A stretch of 64,000 nucleotides of DNA from Stachybotrys elegans. Taxonomy: Eukaryota > Ascomycota > Sordariomycetes > Hypocreales > Stachybotryaceae. Below the pieces are notes generated by a model that was not told where the DNA came from, did not search any database, and was given only the letters and a program-made list of their open reading frames with translations. Positions 22,895-34,468 of the stretch are shown here, in pieces; position 1 is the first letter of the stretch; each line of letters starts with the position of its first letter. The stretch is from positions 2,031,501 to 2,095,500 of the forward strand of contig JAGPNK010000007.1 of assembly GCA_020746835.1 (NCBI GenBank), read 5' to 3'. The translations under genes and the position numbers were made by a program.

Positions 22895-24080
22895 GAAGGC
22901 GGAGTCGACTCGAGTCGACATTCCTAGCCTCGGTAAGAGGCATAATCTTATGAAGAATAGCGAGACTGCGCTGCGAAGCTACGCTGTACGCTGCTGGGTC
23001 TTCGTTGCTTGTTTCTTCCTTTGCTCAGTTTTTATTCGAAGCCTTGAATCTCGGGACTCGTGGAAGAATTCTGCAAATTGCCAGGTCCCCGGTACCCCTT
23101 CGTTCAGCTTCATGGGCTGCTTCGGCTGATGGGACAGCTGATGTTGTCGAGGCCTTCTTACCTACTTAGTCAGAGATGAAGTGTCTGCCAGATAGAGGAG
23201 ACGTGCGCACGTTGTCATCAGGGTAGTTTATAGCCAGGCGGACCGACCATGTCGCTTTATGCAGATATAATCGGACGATACATTGATAATCGCTTCCCAT
23301 GTGACCTATAGGTTCCCAATGCTGATATTTATTCAAACAAACGCTGTAGTTTCAGGAAGGGCCCTCTCCAAATGGCGCCTTTCTTCGTCTAGACACAGGC
23401 AGTGCTCCTACACCGGCAAACCAGCCAGAGAAGATGCCAAACGTATTAACAAGGTAAACTTGAACTTCCAAGCCTACCAGCTGCAGCCTTGAATTAACAT
23501 CGGTTCTCGGCTGCAACCCACAGACGCAATGTCTCGCCATATTAGAGTTCCCTTTTCCGCCCAAGCCGGTTAACGCCAACAGCGCAGGATGCTGAACCTC
23601 ACCCGCTTCATAAGCGGCAGCTATGCAAAGTGAGGTACATAAGACGAACAAGGACATTAAAACAAAGCAATCCCAACTGCAGTAACCCCAACACAAGACC
23701 CTAGGATATGATACAAGGACAACATGTCCTGGAAGCGAAAGCAAAAATATGTAGAGGAAGAAGCAAGATGGGGGGGGAAAATCTGGGTATCAATAACAAG
23801 TTCGAAGGCATAACCAGGGTCTGGAGTCCTTGGGAATGAGAGAATTACAAGCTCGCGGCTGGCGAAACGATAGCCTCTGCGACTAACCGCGGGATAACGC
23901 GGAGCGACGCGCGCACCGCCTTGATCGGATAGATTGATGTCGCAGGCGTGACAAATGTAGGGAAGCGTCCAAGCTAGTAGGGAGTGGTGTCAAGATGCAT
24001 TGACCAGCGAGTCGGCCAACAGTGGGGGACGACGTCTTAGTCCAACATCGACGCTCCCGCTAATGGTAGCGGTCCGTCCG
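22895..24080. other. Convergent intergenic, SANT-like / 14-3-3-like
   Basis: 1.19 kb between two convergent stop codons. It contains 3' UTR-like DNA only. A G7 run lies near 23770. No gene, RNA or repeat family recognised. Confidence 0.4.
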
Positions 24081-25010
24081 TCATATCGCGTTCTCCATTC
24101 CGGGTGCCGGCGGAGTTGCAGTATTCGCAGTGTTTGGCAAGGCAGGATTAGAACCCTGTCCCTTGCTGCTTGACGCCAATCCCCGCTTCATCATCTTGCC
24201 CAGGACCGTGACGAGCTCACAGGCATCGTTGAACATGTCGTCGTCCATGCCCTCGGTAGCGTCGTAGACCTCAGCAATCGTCTCCTTGGCGAGTTTGCGG
24301 CTAGCTTCTGCGTCATGGACACATTCGTACAGGAAGGCGGCGTACTCTGTCTTGACCGAGAGTCTCAACGAGTGGGAACCCCAAAGCAGGCTGTCGGCGA
24401 GAGCCATTGCTTCCTGGAAATACTCGTGCGCCATGGGAAGGTAGTCGTTGGCGGCCAGAAGAAAGGTTGGTGGCAGCAAGGCTGACTGAGGTTCGAAGCC
24501 AGGTGGTGGGCCGACAGGTCCGCCCTCGAGGGCATGTGTCGGCTGAACCGAGGACGAGAGAGACATGGCATCGTCCTCACCAGCGATATTCTTACCCTTG
24601 TCGAGCCTGGGCGGTGTCATGACGGCGGCAACCGCCTCAGGAGTCCAATTGGCCATGTCGGAGACTGGAGGGTTGTTGTGGAAGAGGACAAAGATGTGAT
24701 AGAAGCTCGCGCGCAGCTTGTGGGCGAGGACTTTGAGCTCGACGTAGTTGCCCACCATCGGTATGACATACTGCTGCAGCATGACGAGTCCCTCACGAGA
24801 CAGCCATATTATGTGCAGAACGCGCTTGAGAAAGAAGGGAGAGGACTTGAGCTCGGGGCGGCGTTGTTTCTTGGCTGCAACAAGGAGCTGTGCGAGTTCA
24901 ATGGAGAGGCCTAGGATCTTGAAGAGCATGGAAGAGAGTAAGGGGTTGTCATTCTCGACAGCTCTAGCAAGCCTGCCGAGGAATTTCTGGTCTACCTCGG
25001 ACGAAGCCAT
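24081..25010 (-). CDS. Divergent 14-3-3-like protein
   Basis: A single-exon frame of 309 residues from MASSEVDQKFLGRLARAVENDNPLL. I chose the ATG at 25010 over the longer in-frame start at 25106 because the homologues I recall start MA(S/T)SEVDQK. It is all helical. The C-terminal third (RLSVKTEYAAFLYECVHDAEASRKLAKETIAEVYD) follows the 14-3-3 pattern of the last helices, where canonical proteins read NFSVFYYEI and ACRLAKAAFDDAI. It is not a canonical 14-3-3: there is a Pro/Gly-rich linker (GPVGPPPGFEP) in the middle and the classical phosphopeptide lysine/arginine pocket is not obvious. It may be a fungal-specific phosphoprotein-binding scaffold; function unknown. Confidence 0.7.
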   Translation of the reverse strand: MASSEVDQKFLGRLARAVENDNPLLSSMLFKILGLSIELAQLLVAAKKQRRPELKSSPFFLKRVLHIIWLSREGLVMLQQYVIPMVGNYVELKVLAHKLRASFYHIFVLFHNNPPVSDMANWTPEAVAAVMTPPRLDKGKNIAGEDDAMSLSSSVQPTHALEGGPVGPPPGFEPQSALLPPTFLLAANDYLPMAHEYFQEAMALADSLLWGSHSLRLSVKTEYAAFLYECVHDAEASRKLAKETIAEVYDATEGMDDDMFNDACELVTVLGKMMKRGLASSSKGQGSNPALPNTANTATPPAPGMENAI

Positions 25011-27335
25011 ACAGCCCAGGCGGATTTGGGCCAAGACAAACAGACGGCAGACAGTGTCTCGTGTCTTGGGCTGAGGCGACCAGAGGCTGGCGGCGATATG
25101 TGACAACTAGTAATGGTCAGAAAGTGAGATATGCAGGAGGATGGAGGAGCGAGGTATCGGCTGGGCGAGTGGCCAACGGGAGCCGGAAGAGCAGGAGCTG
25201 GCTGCATCAGGGTGCATGCTAGCCTCGCATGAGAGACATGCAGGAGGTGGGATCAGGCTGTGTCCATGACAAGCAGGAATGGGTGCAGGAGCAGCAGGTA
25301 GGCAGGCAGCAGATAGGCGAGGATGCAGAACGTGGAGCGTGGAGTAAGGGGTCGACAGCTGGCAAGCTGTGATTGGGCCTGAGATGACGATGGGGCAGCG
25401 ATGCGTGTAGGAGACAGGGCAATAAGCAGGCGTGGGAAGCATGTTGGCTAGGTAGGGAGTGAAATCAAAATGAGGTTCAGAGGATGACGGAGAGTCAGAT
25501 GAAGCAGGGCGCCACGGGCTTCCGCACATACTTGTATGTAGTAGAAGCTGCGCGGGATGAGGTGGGTTGTGAGCAATATAGGAACCATTGGATGAGCGCC
25601 AAGGACTCGAGTGGTGACCGAAATGCCGTGGAAAACATGGTGACGATAGCAATAGCTCGTCTTGTGAACTTACCCAACACCGATTAGATGGTAGACCTTG
25701 GACGAGGCAGTAAGAGGTAGCAAACGAGAGGACGCGTCGGTGAGAGGCCGGACGAGGGCGGAGGAAGGAGGAGGAGCGTCGAGAAGAGAGTGAAGACTAG
25801 GGGAGATGTAGACGTGGAGCCGATAGCATGGCGATGAAAGACGGCGAAGCAATCTTTAATAGGTGCAATTGGGCTCCGGAGGGATTGCTTTGTTGGATGA
25901 TCTGATGATCTTAAGCGAGAGGCGAGGCTGGGTGAGTTGGGCGTAGAAGCATTGAACTCAAGACGGACTGAACAGCAAATTCATGTGTCCGTGGAGGGAG
26001 TGTGTCCAACCAAGCGTGCGGTAGCGTGCCGTGTAGAGCAGCAAACGAGCGTGACAGGCGGCGGCCAGAGCTTAGGCACCTAGTCGTAGAGCTAGAAGGT
26101 CAAGTGGATCAGCCAATTGGACGACCGGACAATGCACGTCGGCCAGACTGCAGCTGCAGAGGCGTGCGAAGCGTGCGAGGCGTGCCAATTCGGCTGGTTT
26201 CGAACGTGGAGGTGGTGAGTGAGTGAGAGCCGCAATGACGGAGGTCCCTGGCCGAGACTTGGAGGCAATTGGGTGGTGAGCGGTGAGTGGCGCGTGGGAA
26301 AGAGGGTGTGCGTCGTGCGTGTTTGGTGTTTGGGCAGAGGACGGGGAGAGAAGAGGAGAGAGCAGAGATGACGAGGGCGGTGAGCGTCGAAACTTGGCCC
26401 TGAAAGCAACGGCCTGACCTGCTGGCTGGGCCTGGTGGATGGGCAGTGGACCGACAGACTGACCCTGCTTGCTTGGGCTTGCCTGGGCTCGCCATCATGG
26501 ATGGGGGGCGTGTGAATATCTATACAAGCAAGCTGGAGTTCCCCGAAGTGCGTACGTGGATATGAGATCGGTACCAGGGATTGCGAGATCAGAAATAAAA
26601 AAGAAATAAGCACATATAAACAAACACGATGAATAACCGATAGAATTGAGCGCCCAAGGACTGGCTTGACTGTTGGACCATGAGATGAGTGGGCCGAGGG
26701 ACGATGCGCACGAGCGAGGGGCGTGCGGCCATGAATTCTAGACCTGTAATACTTTATGCCCTGGACCATGAAAAGAAGGTTCGTCGCGTGCAACAACAAC
26801 CACAATGGCCTTAGTACCGTACGCGTGCGAGGCCCGGAGACGCGGCCGGGTGGGCGCGATCTCGACTCGGGAGAATTGTGTTGCGGGGAGAGAAATATCA
26901 ACAACACGCAAAGCAAGCGACCCAGAGGTCAAATCAAGATGGATGGGATCGATCTGCTCTTTTCTAATCTTCCTATTGGACGCGCCACGGAGAGAAGGGG
27001 AAAGGGGGAGGGGGAAGCAGGAGACGCGACGGTACCTACCGTATGTACTTGCAGGTAGGGCAAGTGCGATGGGATGGGAAGGAACCTAGGATGAATGTCT
27101 CTACCCTGCCTGCTACGTATCACCGTGTCCTTACCCAATACTCAGGTACCTCTCTCTTTACAGTGCTACAGCAAACTTAGTACTACTAAATGAATCCATT
27201 CATGCGTACAGTGTATGTGCGCAAACAGGGTGTGGCAAGGGTGTTTGATTGGTGAGGGCAGAATAAGGCAGACAGGCAGACAGTGAGCAGAAGACGGCTG
27301 CTGACATCCAGGAAGCAACTTCATGCAACTTCATG

Positions 27336-27358
27336 CAATGTAATGTAATGTAATGTAC
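27336..27358 (+). repeat. AATGT pentanucleotide microsatellite
   Basis: About four head-to-tail copies of AATGT (caatgtaatgtaatgtaatgta) directly before an ACCATGCAT stretch. Non-coding. Confidence 0.7.
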
Positions 27359-27399
27359 CATGCATATGCCGGCGTACGGGGCGCACCGTGCCATGTCGT

Positions 27400-27486
27400 G
27401 TTTTTCTTTCTTCTTCTCCTTCTTTTCTCTTCTTCTGTTTCTGTGTGAGACGATACAGAGAAAAAAAAAACAGAAAAAAAAAAAAG
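27400..27486 (+). repeat. Polypyrimidine tract followed by polypurine tract
   Basis: About 45 bp of almost pure T/C (ttttctttcttcttctcc...) is followed, after a short mixed spacer, by two A10-A12 tracts split by CAG. The two halves are partly complementary (TTCTGTTTCTGTG against CAGAGAAA..CAGAA), so the strand could fold back. No coding role seen. Confidence 0.6.
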
Positions 27487-28969
27487 ATCAGGTTAGGTTG
27501 GCACACGCCCTCGTCGCCACGAAACAAAATGGTGCTCTTAAGCAGAGAGACATGACTTGTATTTACATATTCGTGAGATTCCTTGGCGCGATACGTAACA
27601 TGGGCCATCCCGGGGTTTGCGCACCCGGCCAGGGATAATTCCTGCACAATAATCGACAGCCGGACTGCACATCATCGACAACTAGAGCCGTTTAGCCTAC
27701 GGAGAAAAAGGACATCTTTTCAGTATTACTTACCCCCTTGTCCTATAAGGGTATGGTATAATATAATTATGGCAAGATTATCTGAAGAACACAAGAGAAA
27801 GCAAAGGAAAAATCCACCTCACCTGTGTCGTTGCTCTTGCATCAGTGTTAAACAGGAATTCTCAATATGATCTGCACAATGTGCCCTTTCTCCGCGCCAC
27901 GTTGCACTAACATCCGCCACGGCCCTGGTTTTGCCTGCCTTGGTATTCGCTCGGAAAGTTCCCCAGCCTCTCTATTTTTTTCTTCTTCTCTCTGTCTCGT
28001 CCCTTTGTTTATTCGCGTGCTTGCTTTTTCATGCTGGATGCACCCTTGCTGTATTGAGCACGGCAACTTCCTTCCAAGCATCTATATGCCTTTGCATTCG
28101 TGTTTCCCATTGGTTCTGTTGAAGCCGCCAAAACCCCCGTTGATTCGTTCGTGACAATACTAAGGCACTCACTCCGCGTTCTGTCATAGGCTTCTTTCCC
28201 CTCTCTCACTCGCTACGGTATACCCCCACCTTTGCGTAGCCCGTCCTGAACCTTGTTCGCGCGCCCCGAGACACCGCTACTCTGGGCCGCTATTTTAGGC
28301 CGGCAAGCCCCCGTTCTCTGCCATGGACCGAGCTGCGCGGCCCACCAGAGCTTCGGCCATGGCCAGTTTTAATGCGGCCTGCTTCCACATCATCGTCACC
28401 ATCCTCATAACCAAACACTCGACAATGGCGGCATCGTCATCCTGCGAGCCCCTCCTCCGCGCCCCCCTCGCACATATTCTAGGCCTTGCGCGTGACCAGG
28501 GCTCTTCAACCCCTTTCTTTTATTGACTCGACCAGACAACTGGATCGAGAAACTTCCTAACAACAGTAAACTATCTCAAGGAATCAGAACCATCAAACTC
28601 AGCTTTCTCCGCAGTTCCCTGACTCTATCGGAACAATACCAAGACAGGTAGGTAGAGTGTATGCGCCGTTTGCGTATCGCCCAACCGTTGCCTCTGAGAT
28701 CGGCATGCAGTGAGTTGAGACATCGCATGTCAGCTGCATGGACGCAACAGGCACAAGTCATAAACCCCTGATAATCTCTCATATTATTCCTTTGGTCTTC
28801 TCTCCCTGTCGCTGCGTTGGCTATTTGTCGTACAGCCTTACCCGAGCTTCTTTGTCTTAGACATCTGTTTAGCCCGGCATCAATTCTCTGGGTCGAAATG
28901 CACCTCGTCTACCTTCGCCCCCTTTCCCCCCTGCTGCGCATAACCTACCATTTTCTGCCTGGCAAACGG

Positions 28970-29022
28970 AAAAAGAAGAAAAAGAAGAAAAAGAAGAAAA
29001 AGAAGAAAAAGAAGAAAAAGAA
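28970..29022 (+). repeat. AAAAAGAAG nonamer tandem repeat
   Basis: Nearly six perfect copies of the 9-bp unit AAAAAGAAG (homopurine on the plus strand), ending in AAATCG. Non-coding, about 270 bp beyond the 3' end of SCAP. Confidence 0.85.
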
Positions 29023-29293
29023 ATCGATACTGTCCACGTTGTACGCCTTTCTATACAGCATAACAAACAAATATAGACAGCCATAGCATGCCTTTCATAT
29101 GCATTTATGTTATCTCACTGACCAAGCAAACCCTGTTCTGAACGCCGAGCCCCCAGCCAGTAGTACCTTTTCGAAACAATTGGACAGGCCGTTTTCTCAT
29201 TCCGTTCGTCCAGACAAGAACCATTCCCATCTCCCTGTCTTCTCAGCCATGCGCCGTACCTGTAAACAAACTGCCAGCTTCTCAATGTCCGCA

Positions 29294-32200
29294 TTAACTC
29301 CACGCTCTTACCCGCAAGGATCCTCCGGGTCGACGTCGCCTGCTTCCTGCTTTAGGCATGTCCCCATTTGCTCCATCCTCGTCACATTCGAGCCGTTCGT
29401 GTCCCACGGTAATGAGTTTGATGACGTTGCCAAAGCCGAATGCCACTGAAACCTTTCCAATCCGGGCGCGGGGCCCCAGCTCAAAAGTGACCAAGTGCCC
29501 GCTCTGATCATCCTCCTGGAACAGTGGCCGTACCTCATCCGCTTCGTAACGCGCAGTCAATGTTGCAGTCCACACCTGCCAGCACCCAAACAGCTCCTGG
29601 CCTCGATCTGCGCTCTGGTGCCGTCGGCGAAGTTTTGTACTAATCTCATGTCCGGTCGCATGAGTCTCCTGTCCAGCCTGCACCGTTCGCCTGGTGCCCA
29701 CTACGCTGCCGTCTGACAAGAGATTCCATACCCCGGGGTTCGCTACTCGCTTCATGGCCTCTGTAGCATTTGACCACAAGCACCACTCAGAGTCGCTTGC
29801 TGGGGCAACGGGTCCTAGTCCAATGGCGCTCTTCTCTTCTGGGGGCGAATATGCCTGTATGACACAGGCGTCCGGGTTGGACGTTGCATAGCAGAGAGTA
29901 AAGGATGTTAGCCCTACCAGGTCAGGATATGACGCATGATGTCGGAAATAAACGCATTGGAGGGACCGAGGTTGCATCTCCTCTGTGACGAACGTGTGTA
30001 TCGCCTCACGATCGTCGCCGCTGACCAGATACACGCGATCACTGGCGGCTAGCAAGAAGGCTCTCAAACCTGGCAAAGGGACAACCTGGTGAATGCCCTG
30101 GCAAGCAGAGTCTTCCAGGAGAACCTTGTGTGAAACCCACGAAGCGCCTTCCAATGATGCAACGTGCACGCAACCTTTTCGTGATACTGTGACGATCTTG
30201 ATATGACCGGGAGAGGAGCCGTGCCCTGGTTTCATGCGCGTTAGTGTCAGCTGCTGTAGTCATATTGTACATTCAAATATCATTCGCATACCTTTGATAA
30301 TCAATTGTTGGGCACTGACCAGTGGGTATCGGCATATGGCAAAATCCTGCACAGCGTGGCCATCCGCGCCCACCTCGGCCAATGTTCCGTTCCGTCGTAC
30401 CAGAACCAGCCTTGGTATACCTGGACCTTTACTTGGAAGGAAGAAGAAGGCCTCGGGCCTCTGCCCACCGGTATTCACCGCCACGGCAGTGCCCCAACTG
30501 CAGTCCGTTAGGTTCCAGAAAACTACCCGGTATGGTGTAAGTAGCGCCAGCCACCTTGACCTCTCATCTATCGTCATGGCAAGGACGGGGAATAAATTTG
30601 CTCCCTCGCCAGTAGCGGAAAGGAGGTATGGTTTTTCTCCCGTCAGGACGTTCCATACACACACCAAACGATCCAAGCCTGCTGAAACCACATGGCCCCG
30701 AGTCGAGGTAGCCAGCATGGCTACATCAAGAGTATGGCCGCCAGTCAAGGATTTGACCACGAGGCTCGAATTATCCCCAGATTCATGTTCATCATCGGTA
30801 TTGGCTTCGTCCTCCCACAGCAAGTAGCTTGTCAGCAAGCGTAGCCCTGCAACGAGCACGACGATTATGACGCAGAATTGCACCAGCTGGTGATGAACGA
30901 AGTCGTAAGCGGCTGGTAAAAGGGATGGCTCCCGTGCATGTGGCATCCGATCCGAGTCTTTCAGGACAAATACCAAAGGTTCATATACTCTTGCCACGTA
31001 ACTGAAAGACGAGGGCTTTATGATGTTGATAACTTCGTGGGCCGTCTCATGGTCTTGAAGCCGCAGCCACGATGTCGGACTTCTCGCTTGGTGAACGTGA
31101 TCCAGCAGAGAGATTTTCGACGTAGAGGCGTGCGCCAATTCCGCGTTGCCATTGAATGCGAAGAGAGACCTCAAAAAGACGCGAACGTCGAAAAAATGCC
31201 ACTGCGCGATGAGCACAAACCCTATCATGACAATAGTTCCTGCGATGCGAGTCGACATGGCAGCCTTCCCCGAGACCACACCGTCGAACCACGTCGCGCG
31301 GGCGCGGGAGTGTGAAACCCCGCGGTTTTGACGCATTGATTCTTTAGCCAAAGCATCGCTGAGCTCTGTTCTTCGCACATCGACACTCAGGACGGCAAGG
31401 AAAAACGTGGACAGGAGGAAGAAGTCAAAGACGATGGCCACGGCAGCGAAGATGCAAAACGCACCTACGCCTGGCGAGACAACACGCCTGAGACCCAATA
31501 GGATGATGACATTTTGAATAATGCTCACAATGGCGACGTATGCCGTTTGACCGACCGCTTGACCAATCCGGGTGCTAGTATTGTCCTCAGGAGGCGTCAG
31601 AATGACGGCATTGATCAACCTGAAGATGTTCTCCAAGCTGGTGCATAGAATCGCCAGTGGATATGCGGCTCGAGGCATTCGAGAGAGATCAATGTTGAAG
31701 ACTGCGCATATAGTGAAGCTCGACATGATGGCAAGCGCCACCTGTGTCACCACGGTGACCATTAGGCCAATTTTTGACTTGAATGCACGTAGCTTGGATA
31801 GCGTGAGCAGAAAGTAGACGATGGTACAGCAGTAGGCCAGAGCCAAAATGACGGAGTCCTGCCATGACATAGGACGGAACTGAAACTCATAGAGCTGGCT
31901 GGCTGAGATGTGGCCATCGGCGGGATATATGTCCCATTTGTCTCCAACCGTGGATGGAAGCTCTGCGGCTCTCTTCTCCCATTGCGCTCCAACCGGAGAA
32001 TCACGAAGGTGCAGGAGAGTGATGACAAGCGCATCTGCTGCCAGGAGACGGCGGTCCTCGAAACGCTTTCCACTAAAAACAATAGAGTGCCTCAGGGTGA
32101 CGTTGACTGATGTTGACTGGTTCTTTCGATCATTGACAGTTGAAACGATATCGTCGTCGTCCAAGATGCGCTGGCGAGAACATTTCCAGTATAGCAGGGG

Positions 32201-32783
32201 CGAGTGGAAGAACCACGACTGATTTGTGAGTCCGTTGATAACATGCACCGAGTCGCGTTCTCCAGGCGAGAGGGTAACGCTGGGTTCCTCCTGGGATGTG
32301 GTTGGATGTGGGCGGTTGGGATCAAAGTTCTCTGTTGGGCCAAGAAGCTGATCCTGTAGGTCGAGCGCCGAGGAGAGTAGATCGGCGTCCAAAGCTTTCA
32401 TGTAGCTTCCGTGGACCCATATGGAACGCATGATAACATCGGGTTCAACTTTGGTGTCGTATGGCAGCGGTTGGGCCACGGTCCAGACATGATGGGGGAG
32501 ATTGGAGGCGCCATTGGTGAAATCCGTAGTGAAGAGAAACGGTATGGGATATATGAGGCTCGTCGCAATCGCAACAGATATCAAGAGGATGGTGACGGCA
32601 TGGCGGGCGGCGTAGCGACCATAACGAGTGAGGGCACTGCGAATCGGATTGGACGGGGCGAGGCACGGAGCCTCCGTTGTTCTAGGGAAACGGGCAGAGT
32701 TAGCCAGCTGTACGAAACGGCTTTTGAGTGCCGGAAAGCGTTCGGACCTACCCTCGCAAGGGATACAGCAGGTACCAAATCAT
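29294..32783 (-). CDS. SCP1: SREBP cleavage-activating protein (SCAP)
   Basis: Exons 32783-32752 (a 32-nt microexon), 32681-30292 and 30225-29294 encode 1117 residues; introns are 70 bp (CTAAC branch) and 66 bp. The microexon supplies the conserved start MIWYLLYPLRG. A membrane anchor follows, then a lumenal loop with N-glycosylation sites (NQS, NVT), then the sterol-sensing domain (about residues 284-445) with several hydrophobic helices and the INAVILTPPEDNTS..VGQTAYVAI block. A second membrane region comes next, then a cytosolic WD-repeat-like half (GHTLDVAMLATSTRGHVVSAGLDRLVCVWNV) and a basic tail with GNVIKLITVGHERL and SRRRR. SCAP escorts SREBP from ER to Golgi when sterols or oxygen fall. 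The SREBP partner is not in this window. Confidence 0.92.
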
Positions 32784-34468
32784 CGGAGTGGTACAGCAAG
32801 CGCCAGGCGGCAACCACGTATGTCGAAAGCTGTCGTCGATGGAAGGTAGGCGAAGATGAGCAGGAGGAGGGACATCGGGGGTATCGCTGGCACAGAGGCA
32901 CTAAATGGTCGTGATGCTGGGTGGTTGGATGTAAGAATGCCAGCCTGCGAGACAGCGCAGCAGACTTGAGACTAGCTGGAGGTGACAGGTTGAATGGGTG
33001 TATGTGCGCGTGGCGCCGGTATTAGTCAAGCGAGGCGTCAAGTAGCCGAAGCATCCAGAGCAGCGCGGCGTAGCGCAGTGTGATGCGATGCGGATGTGGA
33101 TGCGACGGCGCGTGGCGGGCAGGATGGAGGTTGAGACAAGGGCCAAAGCAGTGGTGGCGAGGCTCCAGGACGACATTCAGAATCACTAGTCGGCGACCAT
33201 GTTGCTACATGCTGGAGTGGGATGGATGTGGGACTGCCGAGACCGAGACCGAGACAGATGCTGGGCGGGCGAGCTGAGGATGCTGGCTTGGTCAATTGTT
33301 GGCATCGCTGGGCACCCGTCGGCGTCTCCAGAGTAGTCGTACGGTTGTTGCCGAGAATACGGGAGTCGAGATGGATTGGGAAGGGTGCAGGTTGCAGGTG
33401 GAATTTGGAGAGCAGCTCCAGTCCAGAGCGCAGGATTGAGGTATGTGCAGGTAAAACTTAAGGTGGGATATCGGGATCGGCACTTGCAGGTGGTACCAGG
33501 TACCTGATGTCACTACCTAGTACTAGTTAGGCGCTGGACCCGAGCCCATGTATGTACATACATACCTTGGTTGGGAGGGAAGGGAGGGAAGAGAGGGAAG
33601 AAGCTGTACTTAGGCCCTGGCCTAAGGGAATGGGCAGGGGCTGGAAAGGTTCTGGAAATGGATGCCGTGGACAGGTCGGGATTAACGAAGAACCCAACCT
33701 AGTTGTTTGAGCTACTGAGGGCGGATGTTTGCATCACGATGAGCGAGTGGTTGCAGAAAACTGACCACGAAAGGTATCTAGGCACTCCTATCAGTAGATT
33801 TCTTCGCGCTTTCTTGCAGCACATTTGCATCATTCTTCAGGTAGGCAGGTATGCCCCTATTTTAATGCAACCCAACACTGCCTGCCTAGTAGCTAGCGGC
33901 CTTGGTATTGGACGGAAAGAAAATGCGGCAGTCTGTGCAACATGCATTGCATCTACCAACAAACTTGGTACGGTGCTTTCAAGGATATTTTTGTTTCTGC
34001 CAGTCCAATAATAGCTATATTCGGGCACGTACAATACTAGCCAGTTAGGTTGATGGCTATCTACCAATTGACGACATAAGCATCACGCTGCCTACCTTTC
34101 TGGATGCTGCCTGACATATTCTATCCAGCAACGGTTGCGTATGCCTGCTTCTTGCAACACCAAGGTTCACAAGCTAGGCTCGCAGGCGTTTAACTTGCAA
34201 CGGCTTCGCTGACTTCCGCGCCCGCACTAGTTGGATGGCTCCTCGGAAACGTGTATATCCTCCGAGTCCGGCTCAAACTCTCGTCGCAGCGTGTGACTTG
34301 GTTCTGCGTTCCACTTCGATTCTCAATCAACAGCTGGTGGAGATGTGGGTTGGACGAGATGAGATACGCTGTAGGGCTGCCCCGCCAGACCAACGTTTCG
34401 ACTGATTTTGGCACCAAAGCCTGGTTCGACCACACTCTAGCCACAACCATCCGTAACACCGAGGCAGG
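32784..34468. promoter_or_regulatory. Divergent promoter region, SCAP / JMJD7-like
   Basis: 1.7 kb between divergent start codons. Next to SCAP the minus strand is C/T-rich (leader-like) to about 33450. A GGGA/GAGG purine tract lies near 33572-33602. TAGGTA-type sites cluster at 33492-33530 and 33838-33850. No gene or RNA recognised. Confidence 0.45.

Larger units (their letters stand above)
25011..29293. other. Gene-poor stretch upstream of the 14-3-3-like gene
   Basis: 4.3 kb with no supportable gene. Between 25.1 and 26.5 kb the minus strand is C/T-rich, as expected for the promoter and leader of the 14-3-3-like gene. From 26.9 to 29.3 kb the DNA holds microsatellites (AATGT, homopurine, AAAAAGAAG), listed separately, and TAGGTA clusters at about 27031-27059 and 28645-28657. 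The 3' end of SCAP is at the right edge. Confidence 0.4.

Noticed and set aside
26092..26916. 274-codon minus frame upstream of the 14-3-3-like gene
   Set aside because: C/T-rich leader-like DNA giving Pro/Ser/His-rich noise; no motifs or splice links.
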